Origin: an uncultured Bacteroidales bacterium
Lineage (GTDB): Bacteria > Bacteroidota > Bacteroidia > Bacteroidales > P3
Assembly: GCA_944320415.1 (NCBI GenBank)
Contig: CALUHJ010000001.1
Coordinates: 62,001 to 126,000 of the forward strand
Length of the DNA: 64,000 nt
Reading direction: 5' to 3'
The notes below the pieces were generated by a model that did not search any database, was not told the origin of the DNA, and was given only the letters and a program-made list of their open reading frames with translations. Every line of letters starts with the position of its first letter. Position 1 is the first letter of the stretch. Shown here in pieces: positions 34,521 through 41,915 of this stretch. A program made the translations under genes and the position numbers.

Positions 34521-35422
34521 TACTGCAAGCGCAATTTAAGACCTGCGATTACCGTACTGGGATGAAAATTGAACAAGGCGTTCATCTCTCCCGCCATACA
34601 AAATCCGCATTTGTCGCAAACACTCTCTTCGTTTCCTATGCATTGTGTTTTCTTCGTGCCGTCTGAGAAAATGAAATTTGTTACCCAACACTGGGGTTTA
34701 AAGTCCATGTTTTTCATTTTTTTCAGTCCGGCAACCGAATTCATTATCGGATATGATTTTTTCTTGTATGAAATTATAATGTCTATTATTTCGGCTTTTT
34801 TCTTTTGATCCAAGGCCAGGTATTCCGTACCCTTGAACGGTGTGTGAAAGTTCAGGGAAATGGATTTGATGTACGGGTTGTTCTTTACGTATTCAATCGT
34901 TTCCCCCACGGCCTGATAATTCAGCGTGTTTACGACCATGTTCACCGAAAGGGCCTTGTGATTGCAGCTTGCTATGTTTTTCTCCAGCCGTTCAAAGGTT
35001 CCCTTGCCGCGTATCTGCTCATGATACTGTCCTATGCCGTCAAGACTGACCCAAATGCTGTCGGCTCGTGAGTTCTTGAATTCGCGCTGTGCGTTAGTGG
35101 TGATGGTACAGGAGAAAAAACCTATTGATTTGGCCAGATCCACAAGATCGTCAATCCTTTTGCCATTGTCCTCCCATATAAATGGTTCTCCGCCTTCGAA
35201 ATCCACGAATCGTGAACCCAAACCGTAACAGTACTCCAATTCCTGTTTGATTTGTTCAAATGTCTTTATATTCGGATTTTCGTAATTGTATACACTGCAA
35301 TGCTTGCATGCCAGATTACACTTGTCGGATATGAATATGACACTTTGCAACGGACGCTTGATTCCAAAAAATCTGGCTTTGACAAACCATTGCGCCAGAT
35401 AAACCATTTGTTTTACAACCAT
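34520..35422 (-). CDS. Radical SAM protein of unknown function
   Basis: 300 residues. The cluster motif CNLACKHC (CX3CX2C) is at about 34-41 and the SAM-binding region is FVDFEGGEPF (about 72-81). A C-terminal group of six cysteines (CWVTNF, QCIGNEE, CDKCGFC) suggests a second Fe-S cluster as in SPASM-type enzymes. The product is unknown; the family includes peptide- and lipid-modifying enzymes. It overlaps menA by 10 bases upstream and comEC by one base downstream, so the three genes form one unit. Confidence 0.82.
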   Translation of the reverse strand: MVVKQMVYLAQWFVKARFFGIKRPLQSVIFISDKCNLACKHCSVYNYENPNIKTFEQIKQELEYCYGLGSRFVDFEGGEPFIWEDNGKRIDDLVDLAKSIGFFSCTITTNAQREFKNSRADSIWVSLDGIGQYHEQIRGKGTFERLEKNIASCNHKALSVNMVVNTLNYQAVGETIEYVKNNPYIKSISLNFHTPFKGTEYLALDQKKKAEIIDIIISYKKKSYPIMNSVAGLKKMKNMDFKPQCWVTNFIFSDGTKKTQCIGNEESVCDKCGFCMAGEMNALFNFHPSTVIAGLKLRLQ

Positions 35423-36420
35423 AGAAACAGTATTATGTTTATAATTATGATTATAGTGCAGAACGCTGAAATTATGTTACGTGCACAATACCATCTTATC
35501 ATGAACCACCCTACGTTTTCCTTTTTTATGTTTTCCCAGTTTTCCATTCTGCCCAGATACCATGCGGGTTTGTCAAGGTCTATTTCCTTTTTGGATGCAA
35601 ACTTGTGCAGGGACCATACGAGCCATACACATCTTGGCAGAACCAGAAGGGTAAACAGGTAAAGACAGTGAAGATACCCTGCGATAACACCTGCAACAAT
35701 CAGCACGAAAGGAAGAAAATTGAAGATATAACAGGCCGTAAGGTTGGCTTTGTTTGTTTTCAAAAGTCTTGCAAAAGTCATCTTGTTGTCTGCTTCGTCG
35801 GCTTTCATGTCTATGTAACTGTGAGTGAAAACTATGTTTATGACCAGCAGCCCCACAGGCAGGGATGCGGCCATTATAGTATTGTCCATGCTTGCGCAGG
35901 ATGCAATGTAAATGCCTGTCATCAAAAGAGGTCCGAACATTATGCCGATAACAAGTTCTCCAAGTCCCCTGTAACTGAACTTAAACGGTGGAGCCGAATA
36001 GAATATCCCAAAAAACAAGGCTGTCAATGCTATTAGAATTATTCTCCAGTCCTGTCTGAAAAAATATATTACACCTCCCAAAAGAGCGGCAATACAAAGC
36101 AATGTGATTATTACCGATTTCAAATCCTTCAAATCGGCGTTCCCGTTTGTCAAATAAGGATATTTTACGAGTCTTGCCCTTATGCCATGTCTGTTCAGTT
36201 CTTTGCGGGAAGAGGAAGTGTTCACCCTGTAATCGAAATAGTCGTCCGCAAGATTCATTGCAAGATGTACAAGCATTACTCCCAATACTGCAAGAATGGC
36301 AAGAAGAATATTGAATCCGTCATTTTGCATTGCAATGAAGACGGCCAAAACCGATGGCATGAAACTCTGGACCAAAGATACGTTTCTCGCGTTTCTGAAC
36401 CAAAAGACAATCTTGTTCAT
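35413..36420 (-). CDS. menA: UbiA-family prenyltransferase, probably MenA
   Basis: 335 residues from the ATG at 36420; the frame is open further upstream but crosses the tryptophanase terminator. About eight to nine membrane helices are visible. The two Asp-rich motifs of UbiA enzymes are present: NLADDYFDY, and a DMKADEADN motif with a nearby YID. The order and length fit 1,4-dihydroxy-2-naphthoate polyprenyltransferase, which attaches the isoprenoid tail in menaquinone synthesis. Other men genes are not in the window, so other UbiA acceptors remain possible. A TATTTTTG box lies just upstream (minus strand, 36444-36451). Confidence 0.8.
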   Translation of the reverse strand: MNKIVFWFRNARNVSLVQSFMPSVLAVFIAMQNDGFNILLAILAVLGVMLVHLAMNLADDYFDYRVNTSSSRKELNRHGIRARLVKYPYLTNGNADLKDLKSVIITLLCIAALLGGVIYFFRQDWRIILIALTALFFGIFYSAPPFKFSYRGLGELVIGIMFGPLLMTGIYIASCASMDNTIMAASLPVGLLVINIVFTHSYIDMKADEADNKMTFARLLKTNKANLTACYIFNFLPFVLIVAGVIAGYLHCLYLFTLLVLPRCVWLVWSLHKFASKKEIDLDKPAWYLGRMENWENIKKENVGWFMIRWYCARNIISAFCTIIIIINIILFLWL

Positions 36421-36443
36421 ATTTCCCGTATAAATTACGGTTG

Positions 36444-36451
36444 CAAAAATA
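36444..36451 (-). promoter_or_regulatory. Possible menA -7 box
   Basis: The minus strand reads TATTTTTG, 24 bases before the menA start. No TTG lies at the 19-base distance, and the box lies directly next to the tryptophanase terminator. Confidence 0.4.
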
Positions 36452-36453
36452 AG

Positions 36454-36497
36454 AAAAAAAGAACGGGAATGCCGCATGGGCACACCCGTTCTTTTGT
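36454..36497 (-). terminator. Terminator of tnaA
   Basis: AAAAGAACGGG (36457-36467) pairs with CCCGTTCTTTT (36485-36495). On the minus strand the hairpin is followed by a long T run, so it terminates tnaA before menA. Confidence 0.85.
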
Positions 36498-36515
36498 ATG
36501 TAGAATTTATTCGCT

Positions 36516-37895
36516 CTATTTGCCCAATCTTTTCAATTGAACGGTAAAGTGACGCATCAATTCCGCTTCCCATGTTATTTCCACTCCGCGCGTTATCTGC
36601 TCTCTGCGGTCATAAACGTTTTTCAATGCAGCCGCTATGACATCCATGTGGTTGTTTGTGTACACTCTTCTTGGTATTGCCAAGCGTACAAAGTCCAAAC
36701 CGGTGAATCTGTTCTGACGTGTTACCGGATCACGGTCAGCCAACAGGTATCCTATCTCACAACCTCTTATTCCGGCTTCAAGATAAAGTTCACAGGTAAG
36801 AGTCTGTGCAGGAAACTCTTCCTTAGGAACACAAGTCAATATCTTGTCCGCATCAACGAATATTGCGTGTCCGCCGGCAGGACGCTGGTAAGGTATGCCA
36901 TATTCGTCCAGTTTCTTGCCTAAATACTCTACTTGTTTGATTCTGGTTTCCAGATTGTCGAATTCCGTGTTCTCATCCAAGCCTACTGCCAACGCTTCCA
37001 TGTCGCGTCCGTTCATTCCTCCGTAAGTAAGATAACCTTCAAAAGGAATACAGAACGTTTTAGCACCTTCATACCATTCCGCTTTGTTTGTCGCTATGAA
37101 GCCTCCCATGTTTACTATGGCGTCTTTCTTTGCCGACATCGTCATTCCGTCAGCGTAGGAATACATCTCCTTGACAATTTCCTTTATTGTCTTGTTCTCA
37201 TATCCCTTTTCCCTTACTTTGATAAAGTAAGCGTTTTCAGCAAAACGGGCAGAATCAAACAATACAGGCTTGTTGTACTTGTCCGCTATCTCCTTCACCT
37301 GACGAAGGTTCTCCATTGAAACAGGCTGTCCTCCGGCTGTGTTGTTAGTGATTGTAACTATTATGAAAGGTATCTTGTCCTTGTGTTCTGACAAAGCCTT
37401 TTCCAATTTCTTAGGACATACATTGCCTTTGAATGGAACCTCAAGTTGAGTGTCCTTGGCTTCGTCAACCGTACAGTCCAATGCAACGGCCTTGCGACTC
37501 TCTATGTGTCCCTTTGTGGTATCGAAGTGAGAGTTGCCCGGAATTATGTCTCCGGCCTTGACCAAATAAGAGAACAATACGTTCTCGGCAGCACGGCCCT
37601 GGTGTGTAGGAATGACATATTCAAAGCCGGTAAGCTTTTTTATCATGTCTTTCATTTTGAAAAAGCTCTTTGAACCTCCATAAGATTCATCGCCAACCAT
37701 CATTGCGGCCCACTGACGGTCCGACATCGCTCCTGTACCGGAGTCTGTCAGCAAATCGATATAAACTTGCTCTGCTTTCAATTGAAACACATTGTTGTGT
37801 GCTTCTTCCAACCATTTTTCGCGTTCCTCTCTTGTGGACTTGCGAATAGGTTCAACCATCTTGATTCTCCAAGATTCTGCAAAAGGTAATTCCAT
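36516..37895 (-). CDS. tnaA: Tryptophanase
   Basis: 459 residues of the PLP-dependent beta-eliminating lyase family, which splits tryptophan into indole, pyruvate and ammonia. It could be confused with tyrosine phenol-lyase. The discriminating residues favour tryptophanase: HFDTTKGH has Asp125 where the phenol-lyase has Thr, and MRHFTVQL keeps His where the phenol-lyase has Phe. The PLP Lys lies in MSAKKDA (253-259). Indole production by this organism is therefore expected. I see no TnaC-like leader peptide. It is probably monocistronic, with its own terminator. Confidence 0.93.
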   Translation of the reverse strand: MELPFAESWRIKMVEPIRKSTREEREKWLEEAHNNVFQLKAEQVYIDLLTDSGTGAMSDRQWAAMMVGDESYGGSKSFFKMKDMIKKLTGFEYVIPTHQGRAAENVLFSYLVKAGDIIPGNSHFDTTKGHIESRKAVALDCTVDEAKDTQLEVPFKGNVCPKKLEKALSEHKDKIPFIIVTITNNTAGGQPVSMENLRQVKEIADKYNKPVLFDSARFAENAYFIKVREKGYENKTIKEIVKEMYSYADGMTMSAKKDAIVNMGGFIATNKAEWYEGAKTFCIPFEGYLTYGGMNGRDMEALAVGLDENTEFDNLETRIKQVEYLGKKLDEYGIPYQRPAGGHAIFVDADKILTCVPKEEFPAQTLTCELYLEAGIRGCEIGYLLADRDPVTRQNRFTGLDFVRLAIPRRVYTNNHMDVIAAALKNVYDRREQITRGVEITWEAELMRHFTVQLKRLGK

Positions 37896-38075
37896 ATGAC
37901 AAAATATTTAATGATGAAAAATTATTTTTAACTGAACAAACAGCAATTCTATCCCTTAGAAAATGAGGGTAAAAACCTGATTGAAACAATCTCTCTTCTT
38001 TATGTTCAGAAAGATTCTGAAAAGAAATGTGACGTAAGTGCAGATACTCATCTTTTTCCACTGACTTGTACCCTG

Positions 38076-38083
38076 CAAAGGTA
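38076..38083 (-). promoter_or_regulatory. Probable tnaA -7 box, long leader
   Basis: The minus strand reads TACCTTTG; the next gene downstream starts about 180 bases away, so the transcript would have a long untranslated leader. The -33 element is not clear. Confidence 0.45.
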
Positions 38084-38153
38084 ATAAAATTATTTTAAAT
38101 AACCACTTTGTTTTGCATGAATTTTGTATGCAAAAATGAATTCAGAAAAGAAA

Positions 38154-38197
38154 AAAACGGATTCAGAAGAGATTTTTTTCTTTTCTGAATCCGTTTT
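38154..38197 (-). terminator. Terminator of mnmA, GAATCC-type hairpin
   Basis: AAAACGGATTCAGAA (38154-38168) pairs perfectly with TTCTGAATCCGTTTT (38183-38197), giving a 15-bp stem with a T-rich tail on the minus strand. It uses the same GAATC words as other terminators here. Confidence 0.85.
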
Positions 38198-38242
38198 CCT
38201 CAAATAAAGTTCTGTCCGAAGCTTGTCCTTAAGGGCTTTTGT

Positions 38243-39313
38243 CTAATCTCCTATTATCACTCCGCTGCCAAGACACAGTCTGGCATCCGGGGAATATATC
38301 ACTCCGAACTGTCCTGCCGCTATGCCTTGAATACGCTTCTCGGACTGTATTCTGTATATGTCGTTTACCCTGCTGAGTTTTCCTCTTGTGAAGTCGGGCG
38401 TATGTCTTATTTTGAACAGTATTTCCTTCTCTCCGGTAAAGTCGCCCCAAGGGTTTTCAGTAATGTATTCGAAAGCAGACAGGTTTATGGTCTTGCCATA
38501 TTGTGTATCGGGGTCATATCCCTGCGAAACGTAAAGGACGTTTTCCTGCATGTCTTTCTTTACCACGAACCATGGTCCGCCCGAAAGGCCGAGCCCTTTT
38601 CTCTGTCCTATGGTATGGAACCAGTAACCTTTGTGATGTCCGAGAATCTTTCCCGTTTCCAATTCTACAATCTTTCCTTCCTTTTCTCCAAGGTAGCGGC
38701 GAAGGAAATCATTGTAGTTTATCTTGCCGAGAAAACATATTCCCTGCGAATCTTTCCTTTCGGCAGAGGGCAGACGGCACTCTCTGGCTTTTTGTCTCAC
38801 CTCGCTCTTCAACATGTCTCCTATCGGAAACATCAGTTTGCTTACCTGCATGTAGTTTATCTGGCCGAGGAAATAAGTCTGGTCCTTTACCTTGTCCTTG
38901 GCGGTGGAAAGGAATACCTTGTCGTTTATTGTCGTTGTGGTGCAGTAGTGTCCGGTGGCAATCCTGTCAAAACAGTAACCCCATTTCTTCTCGAATGAAC
39001 CGAACTTTATCAACTTGTTGCACATCATGTCGGGATTCGGTGTAAGACCTCTTTTGACGGCCTGTATCGTATAGCTTACCACGTTGTCCCAATATTCCTG
39101 ATGAAGGGATACTATCTCGAAGCGGCAGTTGTATTTTTTTGCTATATAGCTTGTTATCTCTATATCTTCTTCCGAAGGACAGTCTATGTATCCGTCCTTG
39201 TCCTCCATGCCTATCTTTATGTAGAAAATGGTGGGGTCGTATCCCATTTCCTTCAGGCGTACCACGCTTACGCTGCTGTCAACGCCTCCCGAAACCAATG
39301 CTGCTATTTCCAT
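38243..39313 (-). CDS. mnmA: tRNA-specific 2-thiouridylase MnmA
   Basis: 356 residues. It introduces 2-thiouridine at wobble U34 of Lys, Glu and Gln tRNAs. The PP-loop is [13 protein letters not shown] (5-17). The two catalytic cysteines lie in [12 protein letters not shown] (about 97) and [10 protein letters not shown] (about 202); ATGHYC and [13 protein letters not shown] are further hallmarks. Bacteroidota often carry two MnmA paralogues, and I cannot tell which this is. A TAATTTTG box lies just upstream on the minus strand (39321-39328). Confidence 0.94.
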   Translation of the reverse strand: MEIAALVSGGVDSSVSVVRLKEMGYDPTIFYIKIGMEDKDGYIDCPSEEDIEITSYIAKKYNCRFEIVSLHQEYWDNVVSYTIQAVKRGLTPNPDMMCNKLIKFGSFEKKWGYCFDRIATGHYCTTTTINDKVFLSTAKDKVKDQTYFLGQINYMQVSKLMFPIGDMLKSEVRQKARECRLPSAERKDSQGICFLGKINYNDFLRRYLGEKEGKIVELETGKILGHHKGYWFHTIGQRKGLGLSGGPWFVVKKDMQENVLYVSQGYDPDTQYGKTINLSAFEYITENPWGDFTGEKEILFKIRHTPDFTRGKLSRVNDIYRIQSEKRIQGIAAGQFGVIYSPDARLCLGSGVIIGD

Positions 39314-39392
39314 AGAAATGCAAAATTAGTCATAATTGAAAACAATATCCCAAAATCATGGATTAAAATGAACAATGCTTGCAAAATTTCCT

Positions 39393-39400
39393 TACCTTTG
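39393..39400 (+). promoter_or_regulatory. Promoter -7 box of the surface-sugar unit
   Basis: TACCTTTG fits TAnnTTTG and lies 30 bases before the ATG at 39431. No TTG is at exactly 19 bases. Confidence 0.5.
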
Positions 39401-39430
39401 CATTGTATATCATTTTATAAAACTATTGTC

Positions 39431-40003
39431 ATGGATTTTTTCATACATCCGACGGCTGTTGCGGACGAGGGATGCTCTATCGGGCGCGGTACGAAAATCT
39501 GGCATTTTTCCCATATCATGACTTCATGCGTCATAGGCGAGAACTGCAATATCGGACAGAATGTCGTCATTTCTCCCGATGTTGTTTTGGGGAACAACTG
39601 CAAGGTTCAGAACAATGTGTCTGTTTATACGGGAGTAATTTGCGAGGATGATGTGTTTTTGGGACCTTCTTGTGTCTTTACCAACGTAATCAATCCGCGT
39701 TCGGCGGTAAACAGAAAGAACGAGTATCGTAAAACAACGGTCGGAAAGGGTGCGTCGATAGGTGCCAATGCCACCATAGTCTGCGGACATGACATAGGCA
39801 GGTATGCGTTTGTAGGGGCAGGTGCGGTGGTTACCAGAACAGTTCCGGACTATGCGTTGGTAGTGGGCAATCCAGCCCGTCAGACAGGTTGGGTGAGCGA
39901 ATACGGACACAAGCTTTCGTTTAATGAACATAATAGGGCCGTATGTCCCGAAAGCAAGCAGGAATACGAACTTTCGGAAGGCAGGGTCAGAAGAATAAAA
40001 TAA
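39431..40003 (+). CDS. Hexapeptide-repeat N-acetyltransferase (WbpD-like)
   Basis: 190 residues from the ATG at 39431. The longer frame upstream overlaps the divergent mnmA gene and its promoter, so it is rejected. A left-handed beta-helix of hexapeptide repeats runs through most of the protein ([40 protein letters not shown]). Length and order match the UDP-2-acetamido-3-amino-uronate acetyltransferases WbpD/WlbB, which build diacetamido sugars for surface glycans. The next gene is WbpB-like, which supports this. The matching aminotransferase (WbpE) and UDP-GlcNAc dehydrogenase (WbpA) are absent here. Confidence 0.85.
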   Translation: MDFFIHPTAVADEGCSIGRGTKIWHFSHIMTSCVIGENCNIGQNVVISPDVVLGNNCKVQNNVSVYTGVICEDDVFLGPSCVFTNVINPRSAVNRKNEYRKTTVGKGASIGANATIVCGHDIGRYAFVGAGAVVTRTVPDYALVVGNPARQTGWVSEYGHKLSFNEHNRAVCPESKQEYELSEGRVRRIK

Positions 40004-40015
40004 GGACTAGGTAAT

Positions 40016-40981
40016 ATGAAGAACTTTGGAATAATAGGGGTTGCGGGTTATATAGCGCCAAGACATCTCAAGGCAATAAAGGAAACGGGAAACAGACTTG
40101 TCGTAGCGTTGGACAAGAGTGATTCTGTAGGAATAATGGACAGTTATTTTCCGCAATGTTCCTTCTATACGGAATATGAAAGATTCGACAGGTTTGTCGA
40201 GAAAATCAAACATACGGAAGACAGACTGGATTTCGTTAGCGTCTGTACTCCGAACTATCTTCACGATTCCCACATACGTTTCGGACTCAGGGCGGGTGCC
40301 GATGTGATTTGCGAAAAGCCTTTGGTATTGAATCCTTGGAATATAGATGCCTTGCAGAACATGGAAATGGAAACGGGCAAGAAAGTGTACAACATATTGC
40401 AGTTAAGACTTCATCCTGCCATAATAGAATGGAAGAAAATGGTTGACGAAGGCCCTAAGGACAAAGTATATGATGTTGATTTGACATATATTACCTCACG
40501 TGGTTTGTGGTATTACACCTCATGGAAGGGGGATGTTACCAAATCGGGAGGAGTTGCGACAAACATAGGCGTTCATTTCTATGATATGCTTTCGTGGATT
40601 TTCGGAGATATTCAGGAGAATGTGGTTCACATATACGAACATGACAGGGCAGCCGGCTTTTTGAGATTTGAGAAGGCAAGAGTGAGATATTTTCTTTCGA
40701 TAAATGCTAAAACCCTTCCGAAAGAAGCTGTTGAGGCAGGCAAAAGGACGTATCGCAAGATGGAGATGGACGGCAGGGAGATAGAGTTTTCTGACGGCTT
40801 TACCGAGTTGCATACCGAGAGTTACAAAAGGATATTTGCCGGAGAGGGTTTCGGATTGGATGATGCGCGTTCATGTATAAAGATTGTTCATGATATAAGG
40901 AATGCAAGGCCGATAGGATTGAGGGGAGATTATCATCCGTTGGCTGCATTGCCTTTGGAGCGGCATCCGTTTTACAGATGA
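40016..40981 (+). CDS. Gfo/Idh/MocA oxidoreductase (WbpB/WlbA-like)
   Basis: 321 residues. The N-terminal Rossmann domain begins FGIIGVAGYIAPRHLKAIK; VSVCTPNYLHDSH and VICEKPLVLNPWN (catalytic Lys in EKP) are family hallmarks. The start GVAGYIAPRH is characteristic of WlbA/WbpB, which oxidise the C3 hydroxyl of UDP-GlcNAcA. With the preceding acetyltransferase it supplies two steps toward a 2,3-diacetamido uronic acid. Confidence 0.85.
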   Translation: MKNFGIIGVAGYIAPRHLKAIKETGNRLVVALDKSDSVGIMDSYFPQCSFYTEYERFDRFVEKIKHTEDRLDFVSVCTPNYLHDSHIRFGLRAGADVICEKPLVLNPWNIDALQNMEMETGKKVYNILQLRLHPAIIEWKKMVDEGPKDKVYDVDLTYITSRGLWYYTSWKGDVTKSGGVATNIGVHFYDMLSWIFGDIQENVVHIYEHDRAAGFLRFEKARVRYFLSINAKTLPKEAVEAGKRTYRKMEMDGREIEFSDGFTELHTESYKRIFAGEGFGLDDARSCIKIVHDIRNARPIGLRGDYHPLAALPLERHPFYR

Positions 40982-40987
40982 TAGGAA

Positions 40988-41911
40988 ATGATAGAGCTTT
41001 CTTGTGCGGAAGATTTTATAAAAGCGTTTGAGAATACTTATTCTCTCAAAGTGTACAAGATTCCTCTGACCTTTTTCAATGGCAGGGAGGTATTGTTGCT
41101 TATGTGTCGTTGTCCGGGCAGGTGGATTGCTCTACCGTATTTTTCTGAAGCTTATGTTCAGACGAATGTTGATCCGGATGATAAAAAACATGCTCCGTTT
41201 GTTTTTGCCGAATCCGAAGACGGTAACATATTTTGTACGAGAAATATTCATTGGGAAATAAGGGACAGGAAGGTTTACAGTCATAATGTTTATTCGGATA
41301 AGCTCAATTTTTATATTTCCTTAGGTAAAACTCCGACAATTACGGGATTTGGCAGTGACGTACGACGCAAGATAAGGAAAGCTCATAGCAACGGTATAGT
41401 TGTGGAAATGGGAGGCAAAAATCTGCTTAAGGACTTTTATGGGGTTTATTCCAAAAGGATGTATCAGTTGGGCAGTCCTGCATTTGGCAGAAGACTTTTG
41501 GGCAGAAGGGTGAAATATTTTGATGAAAAGATATTCGTTGCCCGCTACAACGGTAAGGTGATAGGGGCTTCAACCTTGATTTTGAGGGATTGCGATTCAT
41601 GGGAAAATGATTTGTTTGCAACCGATTTGGAATATAATCATTTGTATACTTCTTATGCACTGCATTATGCCATGATTGATTTTGCCAACAGACAGAGGTG
41701 CGGTCGTTATTATTTCGGAAGAAGTACTAGAGGTAGTGGCGTACACAATTATAAAAGGCATTGGCAACCTCAGGAAGAACCTTTGTTTTGGAGTTATTCC
41801 CATTCGGTCAGTAACATACGCAGGAAAAAATGGCTTTCACGTCTTTGGCGTAAAATGCCTTACGGTCTAGTAAAAATTATAGGACCTTTTATTTCCAGGA
41901 AAATATATTAG
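40988..41911 (+). CDS. FemAB/GNAT-like acyltransferase, function unknown
   Basis: 307 residues. GFGSDVRRKIRKAHSNGIVVEMG and the second half with KVIGASTLILRD and YFGRSTRGSGVHNYKRHWQ resemble FemAB-like (double GNAT) proteins found with exopolysaccharide genes. The N-terminal half appears to be a degenerate GNAT fold. It probably transfers an acyl or aminoacyl group to a glycan or lipid intermediate; the substrate is not visible. It lies 6 bases after the WbpB-like gene and 4 bases before the large dehydrogenase. Confidence 0.7.
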   Translation: MIELSCAEDFIKAFENTYSLKVYKIPLTFFNGREVLLLMCRCPGRWIALPYFSEAYVQTNVDPDDKKHAPFVFAESEDGNIFCTRNIHWEIRDRKVYSHNVYSDKLNFYISLGKTPTITGFGSDVRRKIRKAHSNGIVVEMGGKNLLKDFYGVYSKRMYQLGSPAFGRRLLGRRVKYFDEKIFVARYNGKVIGASTLILRDCDSWENDLFATDLEYNHLYTSYALHYAMIDFANRQRCGRYYFGRSTRGSGVHNYKRHWQPQEEPLFWSYSHSVSNIRRKKWLSRLWRKMPYGLVKIIGPFISRKIY

Positions 41912-41915
41912 AAAT

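Larger units (their letters stand above)
37896..38242. other. 347-base gap between tnaA and mnmA
   Basis: It contains the probable tnaA -7 box TACCTTTG (minus strand, 38076-38083), about 180 bases ahead of the gene, implying a long 5' leader, and the mnmA terminator (38154-38197). I could not find a leader peptide with Trp codons or a convincing riboswitch in the leader. Confidence 0.6.

Noticed and set aside
36516..37895. Tyrosine phenol-lyase instead of tryptophanase
   Set aside because: The Asp in FDTTKGH and the His in RHFT are the tryptophanase residues; phenol-lyases have Thr and Phe there.
39101..39430. Longer start for the WbpD-like acetyltransferase
   Set aside because: It would overlap the divergent mnmA coding region and both promoters.
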